A DNA stretch of 64,000 nucleotides from Allantophomopsis cytisporea (GCA_024752435.1 CP103034.1:1612001-1676000), one strand, 5' to 3'; shown: positions 1 to 12,983, counted from the stretch's first letter. A program made the numbers and translations. The notes: generated by a model not told the origin, from the letters alone.

Positions 1-3000
1 ATGAAGGCACATAACTATCCTATGACCCAATATATTGTAATTGAAAAGAAGCCCGCTAGTACATGTAGCTAGCGCTGAAGTTGTTGTAACTTCTGATTTC
101 TCATTGTTTAGAGCCGAACGACAAATTCATTACACCCTGTACATATCACCTCTTCTCATTCACATTGATCTTTCCAAGGCAGGTAGCCTGTAGTGATTCA
201 CGCGAGTCAATGGAAGGGTGTCAGCATATAGAAAATATTCTGACCCCACATCAGTGCGACTATGTGAAAAGTGAATCTAAGATTGATGAGGCGTAGAATA
301 GATTTACTTTCAATAGTAAGAAAAACTCCGAGTTTTATCAATCAAATTTCTGATATGTTTTACAATACGTAGATGGGACTGCAATTGTTTTGACTGTCTT
401 CGAAGTTGACATACGCAGTTCGGACAAGCTTCATGATTCTAATTGGTTCAACAGCACGGTTGTTGTACAAGCATCTGAAGATGATGCCAATATATGGCAA
501 CTCTTGAAGTATTCCATCAGCTCCATTTTCTGGCATTTCTGCTCTACTTCAAACCGGTTCCAACATCTGTTCCCTCTAATCCCAAGTCTGACTGCAGAAT
601 GTGCTATGCAAAGCAACTTTAGGCGATCAATATAAGAGCGATTTCTCATGAAAGTTTGGAGAAGGAATTTTGAGGAAGCATTTAGGTATGTCCACAGCAT
701 GGATCGTTAGCCACTCACTGATTACCCACAGATCACTGTCTCGAGATAATCCGTCCAGTGGTTATGTACAAGAGCGATACTGAATTGATTACGTTCCACC
801 GAATCAGGGATATTCATATAACATGTCCCGAATTCAACCCTTGGCATCAGTGCCGTAATATTGAAGCCGATTTTTCATGAGCCGAGAAACATGCTTGGCA
901 GTTTAAAGTTGCTCCTAGAGAACCCGATGTTACTGTATACAGTCCTGCGCCTCCATAGATGTCAGATTATAGTAAGCTGCAGCTTGCTGTACATCTAGTA
1001 ACACCATGCATAATTGAAATTTCGTTGTAACCGTATGATAACCCAAAAGTAAGATTTTCAAGCGAGATGGCCTAAGCTTCTACAGGGGTTATGACAGAGA
1101 AGATATGTACCTACGAAAACTGACCATAGAAATACCGAAAAGACAGCAATTTTCTTAGTGTAGCGGAGTTTTAAAGGTACTGGGCCTCTACTGGGTCGTA
1201 TTGGGTTTGACCTTTCAATTTTTTTCCCACTACGTAGTGTTACATTCAAAACGCCTAGTCGCCCCTGCAAATCGCCTCAGGGATACATTACTTCCTGTAT
1301 TACAATAAGCACTCTCGTACATACATATTTCAGCAGATCCTTCAGAGGACAAACTGTATCTGATAGAATACATCAATAAAATAAAGTGGCATCTTGTCAG
1401 CCGCGGGCGATCTATTTGCCATTCCTTGTGAACCATGCTGGCGCAGTGCTTTAGATTTTGAGCTTATTGAACCCAAGCCAGAAGGATTCCATACATGATT
1501 ATAATATTACGATTATTCTGTGTCCTACCCTTAATGAGTTTTAAATCCACATTGCAAGAGTATTCTTAGGGTAGCGTAAAGGATAGAAGGTTTCGGACTT
1601 ATTTTCGCAGAATTTGATTAACTCTATGCCCCCTACTCCCCCATTTTTCATATTTTGAGGACTTCATTTTGTAGGTTGAATTGACGACAGGTTACCTTCT
1701 TAACAAGATTCTGCCCGGATATCTTCTGTTTATTGTGTCTACATTTAGCCTGTTTAACCTGTTCCACTAAATTACCTCTCTATTGAAAACCTGAAGGTAC
1801 AGATGTGTAAATGACCTTGGAAGATGAAGAATCATAAGCTAGACTTACTGTTTTATGTTGAAAGCTTACAATAGTTACATATTTGACAAAGGAGATGACA
1901 TGGAGAATATTGTTGCGTCGAGAATACTACTACTCCCAAGTAAGTACGATATTCATATCATGTTTTCAAGTATCACAACATGTAATTATTTTTTAACAAG
2001 TAGAATCAACCCTCGATTAGGAGAATGAGATACACCGATCAAGCGACAAAACGATTTACGAGGAAAGACTCGGCAAGCCTACCAGACATGTTCCTGGAAA
2101 GAGACTTTTCCCTGAGACTATATCATCGGCGTTGATCGCCAGATTTTTCACTGTCTTGAGAATGATACTACTCTTCAGGCACTCCTTGCTAGTTCCTAAA
2201 TCAGATATCATCACTGCTTATGTTTCACCTCTTGTAAATCTCCCTTGCGGAGACACCATCTAGTTGCTATGCTTCAGAAATGCACGTTTGATCAAGTAAC
2301 AGACCAATGGCATCCGCTTGAGTGCCCATGAACAGGTCTTGATGAATTTCTCGCATATAGCGGTCATGGCACGCCATGGTGATACTGGACAGACCAAGCG
2401 GGAGAACGAGAGTTCTTTGATCTTTCCCTTCATCATGGTCCGTACTGCACAACTGAGAAGAAACATATGGCTCATCGTGCCTCTATGCTTATCAGAGTAG
2501 TGGATACGTATGAGCACCCTGAGATAAGACTCGGTGAGAGAACAGCCGATTATCGGCACACTAAGCATTGTGTAATGATGCTTTTAAACGCAGCTCTGAA
2601 TTCTCAAAACGACGGATTTGATCAACTCTTATGGGAAGGTTATGACAGTAACATGTTAGAAGGGAATGGTCTAAGATTTTCGGACTTATCTTTGGCTTCA
2701 TATAGGGAGTTACGATAGTTCCACATGAGTCACATAACCCTACGCTCATCTTTTCATCATCCGAGACTTTATCCTGCTATTTTCCAACTGACTTCCTACA
2801 AATTCGTTTTCGCCACTTAATTGATAGGTATCTTGTACGATAAGCGAAAGCTCTCCATCCCCGATACATCGCCCAATGGCGACTGAGATTTGGGCAACAG
2901 CGCAGTAGGTCTACAGTTTGTTTCACGAAGCTATTACTCCTAGACGTAGGACTTATCCCGATGGGTAGGATATGGATTTGATGGAGTATGCGAACCAGGT

Positions 3001-4677
3001 CGCTGGGGCATGTTTCCGTTTTAGAGGGGATTGAGCATGTGGTAATCATAGCCAGATGGAACTCTGTAGGGTCAGATGCATTCAGGGTCGGGCACGTCGG
3101 GGTCCTCGAGATCGCCGACCAAAATCAACCTTATTTGTAGCGTTGAATAAAACCCAGCCAATCATAGCGAACGTGAGAACGGCGACGAACAATTTGCACG
3201 ACATATAAGTAAATGAAAATCCAGATCGATCTACGAAATATCCTACATCACAGCGATATCCAAATTACTCAATCCCTCTCACCTCAGCCGCTTGAAATCC
3301 TTACCATACACTTTATACTATATACCACTTATAACAAACTACTACACTCCGCCAACAAAATCCAATATGTGTAAGCAAGGAACCTGCACAACATGCCGTA
3401 CATAGCTACCTCAACTCAAGACCATACGAGCTCCTCTAACATTAACTAGAGAAAATCTCCTGGTGGGGCTGTGGGAAGCATATCTCAGGTGTCATGGACA
3501 GTATCCCACAGAGCGACCGTTGCATTTGCACACCCCAGGTTGAGAGGGATGGAAAGAGTTATCCGCCGATGGCGGCAAAGGCAGATTGACTCCCGGGGTC
3601 AATCATCAACCTCATAGTCATTGGGCTTGTTGTTCTTTATCTGCTGAGGAGGTGGTGGTGAGGTGGCTGCTTTTAGTATATATTTTTTCCGACGTGGAGT
3701 AGCTATATTAAAACGAGAGTACGCAGGAGTCTAGTCTAGTAAGTAAGGCTTTCTGTATCAGATGTAGGAATATATGTTTAGTATAAGAGTAAAACAAATT
3801 TCTCTACCACATAGAGCTCTTTCCTTCTCCTTCCTCCTCGTTCCCAATGTCGAAAAGTATTTGACGCGCCAGCTGCCCAGCCTGGTACCGTTGTTATTTC
3901 CGATTTTGCTCAGCATATCATCATGCATCTCAGCAATGCTACCGCGGGACTCAACCATTGAAATGAGTACGAAATGACGTGACAGCAACGCCCCTAGAAA
4001 GATTGTCCCCGCCGTCTATGGCTGAGCAAGTAATACAAAAGATCAGGGTTGGATTCTAATGGAGCACATGAGAGGTACTCTGCTAGATACAAAGTTCGAA
4101 GAGATGGGCTTTGATGATAAAAATAGAATAAAACAAGTCTGAAGGTAGCAGATATGTAGGGCGCTCAACTCGCAGAGGTTGGTACAGATGGGCATATCAT
4201 TGCTCCATTTCTCCTACCCTAAATAACCGCCCTATTCGAGCGTTTGGCAAGGTATCTTGGGTAGTGTAGCTCCAAGAAATTACACTCAACAACCGTGTAA
4301 CGTAATCACTGTTTCCGATGGCAACAACAAATAGAATCAGAGCCATTCAGAAGCATCAGCATATACACACCAACTGATCTGACTTCCTAGCAGCTAGCAG
4401 ACGTCTCTTGAGATCACTTACAGGAGATACAAAGGAATCAAATCTGATTCAGACTACAGCAATAAGCGGCTTATACTAGTGGACATGTCACAAATTTCGG
4501 ATTACGAAATTCCTATATTAAATCACTTTCCATGTAACTATGCTATAGTTCTGCGGACTTGTGACTGTAAACGAAAACAATAACGGAATACAAGTAATAT
4601 TAAATGGTATGTCAGTAGACTAAGAGAACATATGGTTGAAATCATTCTCGAGACAGCTCTTCTTGCTTTGTACCCTC
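1..4677. other. Gene-poor stretch, nothing supported
   Basis: Only short open frames occur here (the longest is about 100 codons, on the minus strand near 2260-2568), and none shows a motif, codon pattern or splice structure I recognise. I saw no tRNA, no terminal repeat pair and no satellite. It may hold heavily decayed genes or transposon debris, which cannot be told by eye. Confidence 0.5.
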
Positions 4678-7600
4678 CTACACCCTAGCTTTGAACAATT
4701 GCACCATAGCCTTGTGCTCGTGGGGTTCTGCGGCCTGCAGCACGCTGTCGCAGTTGCAGCCGTTTGCGTCAAAATGGGCCTTAGAATCAAGCAGCAGGCG
4801 TACTATATTATCATGCCCTTTATGTGTCGTCGCCTGCAACGCGCTGCCGTACTTGCCGCCCTGTGCGTTGATATCGGCTCCCGAATTGAGTAGTAGCCGC
4901 ACTATATCTTCGTGTCCTTTACATGCCGCTGCTTGTAGCGCGTTGCCGTACTTGCCGCCTTGTACATTGATCTCGGCCCCAGAGTCGAGTAGCAGCTGTA
5001 CTACGTCCTCCTCTCCAAATGCTGCTGCTGCTTGTAGCGCGTTGCCGTACTGGCCGCCTTGTGCATTAATCTCGGCCCCAGAGTCGAGTAGCAGCTGTAC
5101 TATGTCCTCCTTTCCTTCAGCTGCTGCTGCTTGCAGCGCATTGCCGTACTCGCCGCCTTGTACATTGATCTCGGCCCCAGAGTCGAGTAGCAGCTGTACT
5201 ACGTCCTCCTTTCCCTTAGCTGCTGCTGCTTGTAGCGCGTTGCCGTACTTGCCGCCTTGTACATTGATCTCGGCCCCAGAGTCGAGTAGCAGCTGTACTA
5301 CGTCCTCCTCTCCAAATGCTGCTGCTGCTTGTAGCGCGTTGCCGTACTGGCCGCCCTGTGCATTGATCTCGGCCCCAGAGTCGAGTAGCAGCTGCACTAC
5401 GTCCTCCCCTCCATATACTGCTGCTGCTGCTTGTAGCGCGTTGCCGTACTCGCCGCCTTGTGCATTGATCTCGGCCCCAGAGTCGAGTAGTAGCTGTACT
5501 ACGTCTTTCATTCCCCAAGCTGCTGCTGCTTGTAGCGCGTTGCCGTACCGGCCGCCTTGTGCATTGATCTCGGCCCCAGAGTCGAGTAGCAGCTGTACTA
5601 CGTCCTCGCTTTCCCAAGTTACTACTGCTGCTGCTTGTAGCGCGTTGCCGTAGTAGCCGCCTTGTGCATTGATCTCGGCCCCAGAGTCGAGTAGCAGCTG
5701 TACTACGTCCTCCTTTCCCTTAGCTGCTGCTGCTTGTAGCGCGTTGCCGTACTTGCCGCCTTGTACATTGATCTCGGCCCCAGAGTCGAGTAGCAGCTGT
5801 ACTACGTCCTCCTCTCCAAATGCTGCTGCTGCTTGTAGCGCGTTGCCGTACTTGCCGCCTTGTATATTGATCTCGGCCCCAGAGTCGAGTAGCAGCTGTA
5901 CTACGTCCTCCTCTCCAACTACTGCTGCTGCTTGTAGCGCGTTGCCGTACCGGCCGCCTTGTGCATTGATCTCGGCCCCAGAGTCGAGTAGCAGCTGTAC
6001 TACGTCCTCCTTTCCCCTAACTGCTGCTGCTGCTGCTTGTAGCGCGTTGCCGTACTCGCCGCCTTGTGCATTGATCTCGGCCCCAGAGTCGAGCAATATT
6101 CTGACCAGTATTGTTGACCCGAAAGAAGCAGCTCCTTGTAAAGCATTACCGGATTTGCCTGTGCTCATATTCACATCTGCTCCAGAACTCAATAGCTTAC
6201 TAACTATATTCTTGTGGCCATTGGCAGCTGCAAGCTCTAATGCTGTGTTCTGGTTCAAGTTCATCACTTGTACATTTGCATTGGAGTTGAGAAACAAGTT
6301 CGCCAACTTATCAAACCCCCATCGTGTTGCAAAGTGCAAAGGTGTGTTGCCAGCGTTATCTTTCTCATTCACATCAGCGCCCTTGCCCAATAGACCCTGA
6401 GCTACGCTGAAGATGTTTGAATAGGATGCAATATGTAACAGTGTTGAACCAACTTCAGGGCGTTTTTGTGAGTGATGCCTAGGATCAAGGGTTTGGTATA
6501 CCTTGATCCAAGTCTTCAGTGCCTGTGTCTGAAGGGAGTCGAACTCTTCTATAAGGCACTCTTGTGAGAACCCGCGGCTTTCAGCTTTCTCTGCATGTAC
6601 AAAGCAAAATCTGGTTGCATAATCAATGAATGGCAGCTTTTCTCGTAACGCTTCTTCGGAAAGCTTATTTTCATGAAGTACTTCTCCTGACTGTAAATAT
6701 TTGGCACATGATCTAGTTAATCGATGTTGACTTTTTCCGACAAGGTCGTCAGGAAAGGGAGCTTTCAGATCCATAGAAGACTTCAAGGATGATCCATCAT
6801 CTGTCATCGAGAACAACAATGTAAGGCCATTAGATAGTAGAAAGTCGTTTACCGACTGGTGTACAAATTGTACTGTGTTGGTGTTTTCATGGTGTTTTAT
6901 CTCAGCCAGACCACCGGATAAGCTGATCGTTAATCTCCCCATACGAGCATCCGATTCTATAAAACCGGCAACGTCCTTGAATTGTTCCTGCCCAGGATGA
7001 GTAGATAAGTTTTCCGCAGTCATAGCAAAGCGTAGTTCGGTCAGCGATAAAGGTCTTTCGGCAAGGTATATCCACTGCATCAAGTGCAGAGATTTCGACC
7101 GATGATGTCGTTTGATGACAGTCTTCAAGATGTATTCGTACACCTCACTTAGTCCTTTTGGTACTCTTCCTAACATCTTCTGGATTTCTTCTAAAGAGTC
7201 TCCGTCATTGAGTCTTTCCGCAACCATTGGCAATAAAAGACGAGCCCATTGAAATACTCCCTGAGCATTTTTAACAATCGTAGTTTCGATGTTCTGCACT
7301 TCGTCTGATATTGACTGGTCAGCGCTGATGTGTAGACTTGAATGCAGATTGTCTCGAACATAAGCTGAAATATCAAGACTGTTGTGGTTCTCAACTGCTA
7401 TTTCTAAACCAGGAATAGTAGCCACAATAGGGAAATGGCGACAAGAAATGCAGATCTTCGTGGTGCCGTTAATACGACAAATTTTGTCATTCAGAAGATG
7501 AAAGTATGCAGCAAGTTCTCTTGCTCCCTCTTCCCCAGCCTCGTCTAAAGCATCCACAAAGATTATTATGTTCAAGGTTGCCATGGATAAAACAGCGTCA

Positions 7601-9776
7601 AAGAAGAAGTCTCTCAATTCTTTGGGATGCCATTGCCAAGCTTTCCCGGCCTCTCCAAGTATTTGTTTCTCACGGAAGGTTTGAAGTATCTTCGTCCTTG
7701 TTGAAGGAACCTTAGTATAAAGCTGGTGTAGAAGCGATCGAAGCATGCCTGCCATAGTCTTTTGCAACTCTACACCCCGTCGGTGGAAGAAGAATTCAAG
7801 TCTCAGATCCTGGTTATCCTCCGAATTCTGATGCAAGTGTCCATGGAGGAAAGCCATTAGCGTAGACTTTCCAGAACCCGGCTTTCCTTTGATCCAGAGC
7901 AACCCGCGGTCGTTACTTTTCCAAGATTTATATTCTTCATTTTCCAGTATCCAATTGCATGTATGCGGATGAGCTTCGTTCGCCTCTTGTCGACGATGGC
8001 CCATCTCTGGATAGGCTATGGATGAGAGGCATACTTTTTTTCCCGTTAGTATCGTAATAATAATACGAGTAGGCTGGGAGACTTACATCTTTCCTCGGAC
8101 GTCAATTTTGTGCGAGCTGTTGATAACGCTGTAGAGACAGTTAAAACGCTATCCAGTTTACTTTTTATTTTTTCCGGAGTCTTTGTGACCTAACTAATGG
8201 AACATACCCTCTCGCTCTCTGCGCTTTGTCTCCATAACACGATCTACAAACTCCCTACATCTCTTGCTGATACTTCGATACCCCGGGAATCCTCTGTTTG
8301 AGAATTTGATCATGGAGCGGTGGTCACCTTCAAGCTCGAGTAGATTGTAAGACTTAACAACAAGTCCAGTATACGCTGCCGAGTTTTGATTTACTATGAG
8401 GGTTCCTCTTGAAAGCCCACCTGTAGTCTTCAAGATTGCGTCAACTCAGAAGCCATAAAGCTTTGTGGGGGCAATACCTCTTTGTTGATAGGCAGAGATG
8501 CTTTCGTCTCGTAGTAACAAAGTATATCAAGATCATCACGGCGCTGAATACTTTCGACAAAACCTTCGTTCAGTTGTCGAAGAAGAGGCCGTGGATCGTG
8601 GTCTGCATCGACTAATGCATCACGAACAAGTTGTTCACTTTCTTTACCCTCTACCATCCTAGCTAATTCATCGAAAGACATACCAAGATTTGGAACGCCG
8701 AAAAATATCAAGCTTTGGCAGCTGTCGAAGAAGCTTAGCCATGGCTTATATCCTTGACTTTTTGACGCCATGGTAAGTGCCTTAAACGTATCAGTCCTTT
8801 ACTTTATATCGGGTATTGCCAAAAATTGAGAAGCCTATACCTCTTTGATGATCAATCCTCCTAGACTGTGCCCCATAATCATGATTGGTCTACTCTGAGT
8901 CTGATGTTTGATCAGTTTGCGATTATACCTCTGAGAGAGAAAACATACAGCTGCATCATTCCGCACTACACAGATCTCCTCCAACATCGACTTAGCAATG
9001 CTATTGATTGATTTCTTGCCATGATGCTCTTCTCCGTCTTTGATGTGCAACTTCGTGTCGTAACCGTATGTCATGATTCGAGAATTTCTCACATCTTTAG
9101 GCAGAAAGTCAAGCAACCAAAACTTAGAGTTTGTACGCGATTCCCAACTCTTTATAGCATGACCACCAAGGCCATGAACTACAATAATACTTCGCCATAA
9201 GTTAGTGGCTCTACACTTCAATATGAAAGTGATGAAGAGTTGTATACAAATCACTTACTCTGCTGCAATTTCATCGGTAGCGTGGCTCTCATCAGGATAT
9301 AGAACCGTCATACCCCGGAAATGGCTGTCAATATCAAGCTCGCAATCCTCGGGTCCTTCAATACTCCCTGCGTCAAAGACCTCAAGGAGAGCTTCTTCAT
9401 TGGTCTTGATGATTGCCTGATAATAATCCGAATCAATAGGTGCTATCGATATTTCAAAATCAAGTTTTTGATCGGTATATGGCGTGGTCGATCGTTGAGA
9501 TACATATTCGGAAGCGCTTGATGAAGCCAGGCTCTGCAACCTGAGTATTAACGCGTCTTTAGTGATAGCTCTTGGTATCTGCGAGATACGAAAGGTTGAT
9601 GAAACAGTATTGCGGGGCTTTGATTGCGTGTTGCTCCCCAAAGACGTTCTCGAGGAGGGAGCCCGATCAGGCTGTTGGCGAACTGGCGCAAAATTCCATG
9701 ACAACAAGGCTGCTGCAAAGACACAGAACAGCGCTATGATGATAGGGATAATCCTATCACGATCCACGGAATCCAT
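4678..9776 (-). CDS. NLR-like receptor: membrane anchor, alpha/beta-hydrolase, NACHT, ankyrin array
   Basis: Predicted 1,595-aa STAND protein from six exons: 9776-9259, 9189-8841, 8780-8478, 8427-8208, 8128-8087 and 8033-4678. All five junctions keep phase; the 8477-8428 intron (50 nt) is the least certain. The ATG at 9776 is the first in frame. In order: a hydrophobic segment at residues 8-27; an alpha/beta-hydrolase domain of the SesB/lipase kind, with HGLGG at 178-182, the nucleophile elbow GHSLGG at 279-284 (Ser281) and a likely catalytic His426; NACHT with P-loop GKPGSGKST at 527-535 and Walker B IIIFVDALDE at 633-642; and ankyrin repeats from about 1007 to the end. Such fungal NLR-like proteins are linked to non-self recognition and cell death: the repeats sense, NACHT oligomerises and the hydrolase executes. 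The function here is inferred. The hydrolase fusion and intact catalytic motifs suggest an active gene. Confidence 0.9.
4927..6096 (-). repeat. About 12 near-identical ankyrin repeat units (period about 99 bp)
   Basis: Inside the NLR gene, about 12 consecutive units share the core DSGAEIN-x-QGG-x-YGNALQAAA, almost unchanged in protein and DNA. The residue after IN is A, V or I. The residue after QGG is E, R, K, Y or Q. The loop after QAAA varies both in residues (for example AFGEE, AKGKE, AWGMK) and in length (units of 33, 34 or 35 residues). The extra residues sit in or beside a GCT/AGC triplet run, which suggests slippage. Degenerate ankyrins flank the array on both sides (about residues 1007-1120 and 1530-1595). 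Confidence 0.9.
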
Positions 9777-10594
9777 TTTAATCAAATCACTGGATGTTAT
9801 GTAGCTCGAGTTTCGTGTGAAAGAATCGTTTAAAGTAAAGAATCATGGATAGTCGAGACTGATCGTTACAACTTTAGCTGCTCAGCCGCACAAGACAACT
9901 CACCTCCTCAGTGTGAGAGTGACCCAGGGTACGATTGGAGCTGATGTAAGCGATTTCTGGCTGCTTTGCATGGATTCATTCTCTCTACATACGTGTTGTG
10001 ATAGGCCGTCGAATAGGCCGTTGAATAGAGCGGAATAGACCCGAATTGATGAGTTAGGAGGAATATGATGCAGGTAATTGTCCAGCATCCTCGAATTTTG
10101 TAAGAATCTCATCAGCAGCCCTCTTTCAGTATGTCTTGCCGTGACCTCTATGACAATCGTCTCCTCCTTCGATAGCTGCCAATATTCAAATCATGAATAT
10201 CTCACCTGATATCGGTGATATCAATCACATCATAAATCGCATCACTCAGCCAACGAATAAATATAAGCCAATCTCATTCTACATCCAGTCCTGTTCATCT
10301 GGGTCATCAATATACACCATATCCACCTAACAGCCAAGCATCAACCAGGTATCCCTCTAAGCCCCAAATCAACCCGCAGTAAAACCAAACCAAAGCAAAA
10401 AAGGTAAAGTAATCAACTTTCAACTTTGTACACAGTACAATGCAATCAACAACGCACCAAATGCCATCTCAACTCCGAAACCCAACTGAGGCCTTACCAG
10501 CAAGTAAAGCACACGCCCAAATCCGAGGAAGTACTCACGCCCAAGGACAAGACAAAGACAAAGGAAAAGGTAATCCGCACCCCATCATAACACA

Positions 10595-11980
10595 TTAAAG
10601 CTCATGCGGGTTAAGCAACACGAAACTCTCAAACGGCATGCCACGAGCCCTGGTCTCACTCCTATCAACCCAGTACTCGGGCTCGAAAGCAACCGACCTC
10701 CAGCCGACGAGCATTTCGCGCCAGTGGCAGGCCTCAGCCGCAGGCGTGAGGTAGCGATCTCTAAAATCGGAAACAGAGCGCTCGACAATGCGCGCAGTCT
10801 GCTCGGGGTGGTCGATCAGGAAGGTGATTTTCTCATCGAGGTCGCTCCAGTCCTGCTTAACCTGGATGCAGTTGATCTCCGGATCGTCGTCGGGGAGGAA
10901 GGTAGCGCACTTCATGGCGCCATGGTGGGCTTCGATCCACTTGAGCGGGTGCGTGAAGGTGATGCTTTTGCAGTTGAGCAAGTACTTGCCGCGGCCGGAG
11001 TACGAGCGGCCCTCGGTGTGCGCCACGAATTGGTACTTGCAGTGGTCCTCCATGTGGATCAGGTTCTTCTTGATGTCCTTTGGTTGCGACCAGTGCAGAG
11101 CGCGCACGTCAGACCAATCTTTGCCTTCTGATGCATTCACGAGCGAGCCACGTACGAACGGCTGTGTGTCAACATTGCCTCGCCAGATCAGTCGTGGGTC
11201 TTTCTGCTCAAACGGCTTCTGTGCGTCTACGGCCTGGATTCGCTCGCGGATCTCCTCGTACGCTCCTACGCCTGCTATCTCTGGCCACGCCCAGTAACCG
11301 AAATCTGGCATCAGCCACGAGCGATCGTCATGTGCACGTTTGGTGTACGTCCAGATGGGCGACATTTTAGCATATTGAGATGCAGTATAACTCTCTGTAT
11401 CGCCCGTATAATCCTCGGTATCGAAGATGAATTCGAGATTGGGAATAGCCGCCCGGTCGGGGGCATTCATGATGGCACGGTGGATGGAATTCAGTGTGGC
11501 GCGCCCGCGAGAAGCCGTGCGGTTCATCTCGCCATAGCTGACGATGCGCATCTTACCACTGTGGATGAGTACGCGCACCTGTCCATCGTGCGGCACCCTT
11601 CGATTCAGTGACGATAATGTGATGGGGTTTTCAACGTGCTGGGCGACGGACTTGTCGAGTTCTACGAACAGTTTCGGGAAGGCTGCTCGACATTGCGCAG
11701 ATGACAGGCCGTAGTCGTTGGCATCGCGGGAAGCGTTGTATGCCCAGTCTCCAACACTGATTTCGGCTGGATGGTAGATTGGCGGTGGCACATTCGGCGC
11801 ACTGTGTCCGCCCGGAAATGTAAGGGTCGATGATATGCCTTGGAAATTTGTGAGTAATAGAAGCGTTGAAACTGTCGTCAGAGTGAGTCCGGCTATGACC
11901 ATTCGTCGAGGAATTGTCGTCCACCCCATCATTCTACGCACATGCGAAGTTCGTGTAAGGGACTTGTCATCCAACAACAT
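10595..11980 (-). CDS. GT90/CAP10-family glycosyltransferase, type II membrane protein
   Basis: Intronless, 461 aa. A signal-anchor segment lies at residues 27-45 after a short basic cytosolic tail, so the catalytic part should face the Golgi lumen. The C-terminal two thirds reads as a CAP10 domain: an acidic pre-motif (DFGYWAWPE), then LIWRGN, then a HTEGRSYSGRGKYLLNC block in which such enzymes bind the nucleotide sugar, followed by a late RDRYLTP and a Cys-His-Trp near the end. The family includes cryptococcal Cap10/Cap59-type xylosyltransferases and animal POGLUT O-glucosyltransferases. The sugar and acceptor of this fungal member cannot be read from the sequence. The start is the first ATG (11980). 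Long pyrimidine/purine-rich DNA upstream (12.0-13.0 kb) may hold the promoter and 5' leader. Confidence 0.85.
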   Translation of the reverse strand: MLLDDKSLTRTSHVRRMMGWTTIPRRMVIAGLTLTTVSTLLLLTNFQGISSTLTFPGGHSAPNVPPPIYHPAEISVGDWAYNASRDANDYGLSSAQCRAAFPKLFVELDKSVAQHVENPITLSSLNRRVPHDGQVRVLIHSGKMRIVSYGEMNRTASRGRATLNSIHRAIMNAPDRAAIPNLEFIFDTEDYTGDTESYTASQYAKMSPIWTYTKRAHDDRSWLMPDFGYWAWPEIAGVGAYEEIRERIQAVDAQKPFEQKDPRLIWRGNVDTQPFVRGSLVNASEGKDWSDVRALHWSQPKDIKKNLIHMEDHCKYQFVAHTEGRSYSGRGKYLLNCKSITFTHPLKWIEAHHGAMKCATFLPDDDPEINCIQVKQDWSDLDEKITFLIDHPEQTARIVERSVSDFRDRYLTPAAEACHWREMLVGWRSVAFEPEYWVDRSETRARGMPFESFVLLNPHEL

Positions 11981-12983
11981 AGAGTTTCGTTAATCTGGAT
12001 TGAGGGGCTTTTCTCTACTGTAAAAGACAGTGATTGGACGAGATTATCGAGAGATCGTTGGATATTTCTTTGAAATATAATTGAGAGTTCAGATGAGGTG
12101 AAAATGAGGTCGAATTAATTAATGGTTGGTCGATTGATCGTGTGTTGTGTTCGGCGGTTAATTGATAGGTAGTGAGGGCGGACAAATTGACCGATCGACT
12201 GAACGAGTGCAGTTTTATGGTAATACGAGACGAGAGCGACAGACAAAGATGACGATAGTAAAGGACGAAAGTGGTTGAGGAAGTAGTTGATGAGGAGTAG
12301 TAGGAGGAGTAGGAGTAAGATCAAGAGTTGGGTTCAAGAGTTCGAGATTTCGAGGGTTCAGAGAGGAAGGGTTAGTAGAGGGAGGAAGATGAAGAGAATA
12401 GAAGTCAGGTGGTAATAATAAGAACTAGGACAAGTTCTTTTTCTTTTTTCCTTCACTTTGAGTGGCCGATTGATGAAATAAAAGAATGGAGATTGAAAGC
12501 AGTAGTAGAGAGAGGGTAGAGTGAGAGGGTAGATGGTAGGTCGGTCAATAATATTCTCCAATGCACAATCCAGTTCGTCCCAATATTACAGTACCTTATG
12601 GGTAGTAAATACCTGCGTAAGTACTAAACTAAAAGGTACATCTGTCACTGTACATACGTATATAGTCCCGCTGTCTGGTTATCAAAGGATGCACGTCCTC
12701 TCCACTTGGCGCACGCCCGAGGCACATCCAGACATCCCTACTGTCCACACTCCAACGTTGTCAAGTCACTCACACTTGCCAATATTTGCCCATATTTAAA
12801 TCCTTAGGGCTATCAAAAGTGCGGACACTTATTTATATGGCGTATACAAGTAGAGTAAATGACGATAAGTTTTGATTAATTAAGATATCGAAGTGGCATG
12901 TTTAGACTAGGTAGTACTTTGAGGGTATTACGTACCGAGTGAGGAGAGTTTAAAAAGCAATTTAATTAAGTAATTATCCATCT

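Noticed and set aside
5216..5617. 133-codon minus-strand frame inside the ankyrin array
   Set aside because: An out-of-frame reading of the same repeats, with Arg/Thr/Ser low complexity.
4691..6400. Long plus-strand open frames (320 and 243 codons) opposite the ankyrin array
   Set aside because: They are repetitive Ser/Ala/Pro/Cys text made by reading the ankyrin units backwards. The unit length is a multiple of three and lacks stops in that frame, so openness is automatic.
10604..11131. 175- and 169-codon plus-strand frames opposite the GT90 gene
   Set aside because: The minus-strand frame has clear family motifs. The antisense frames follow from its third-position bias.
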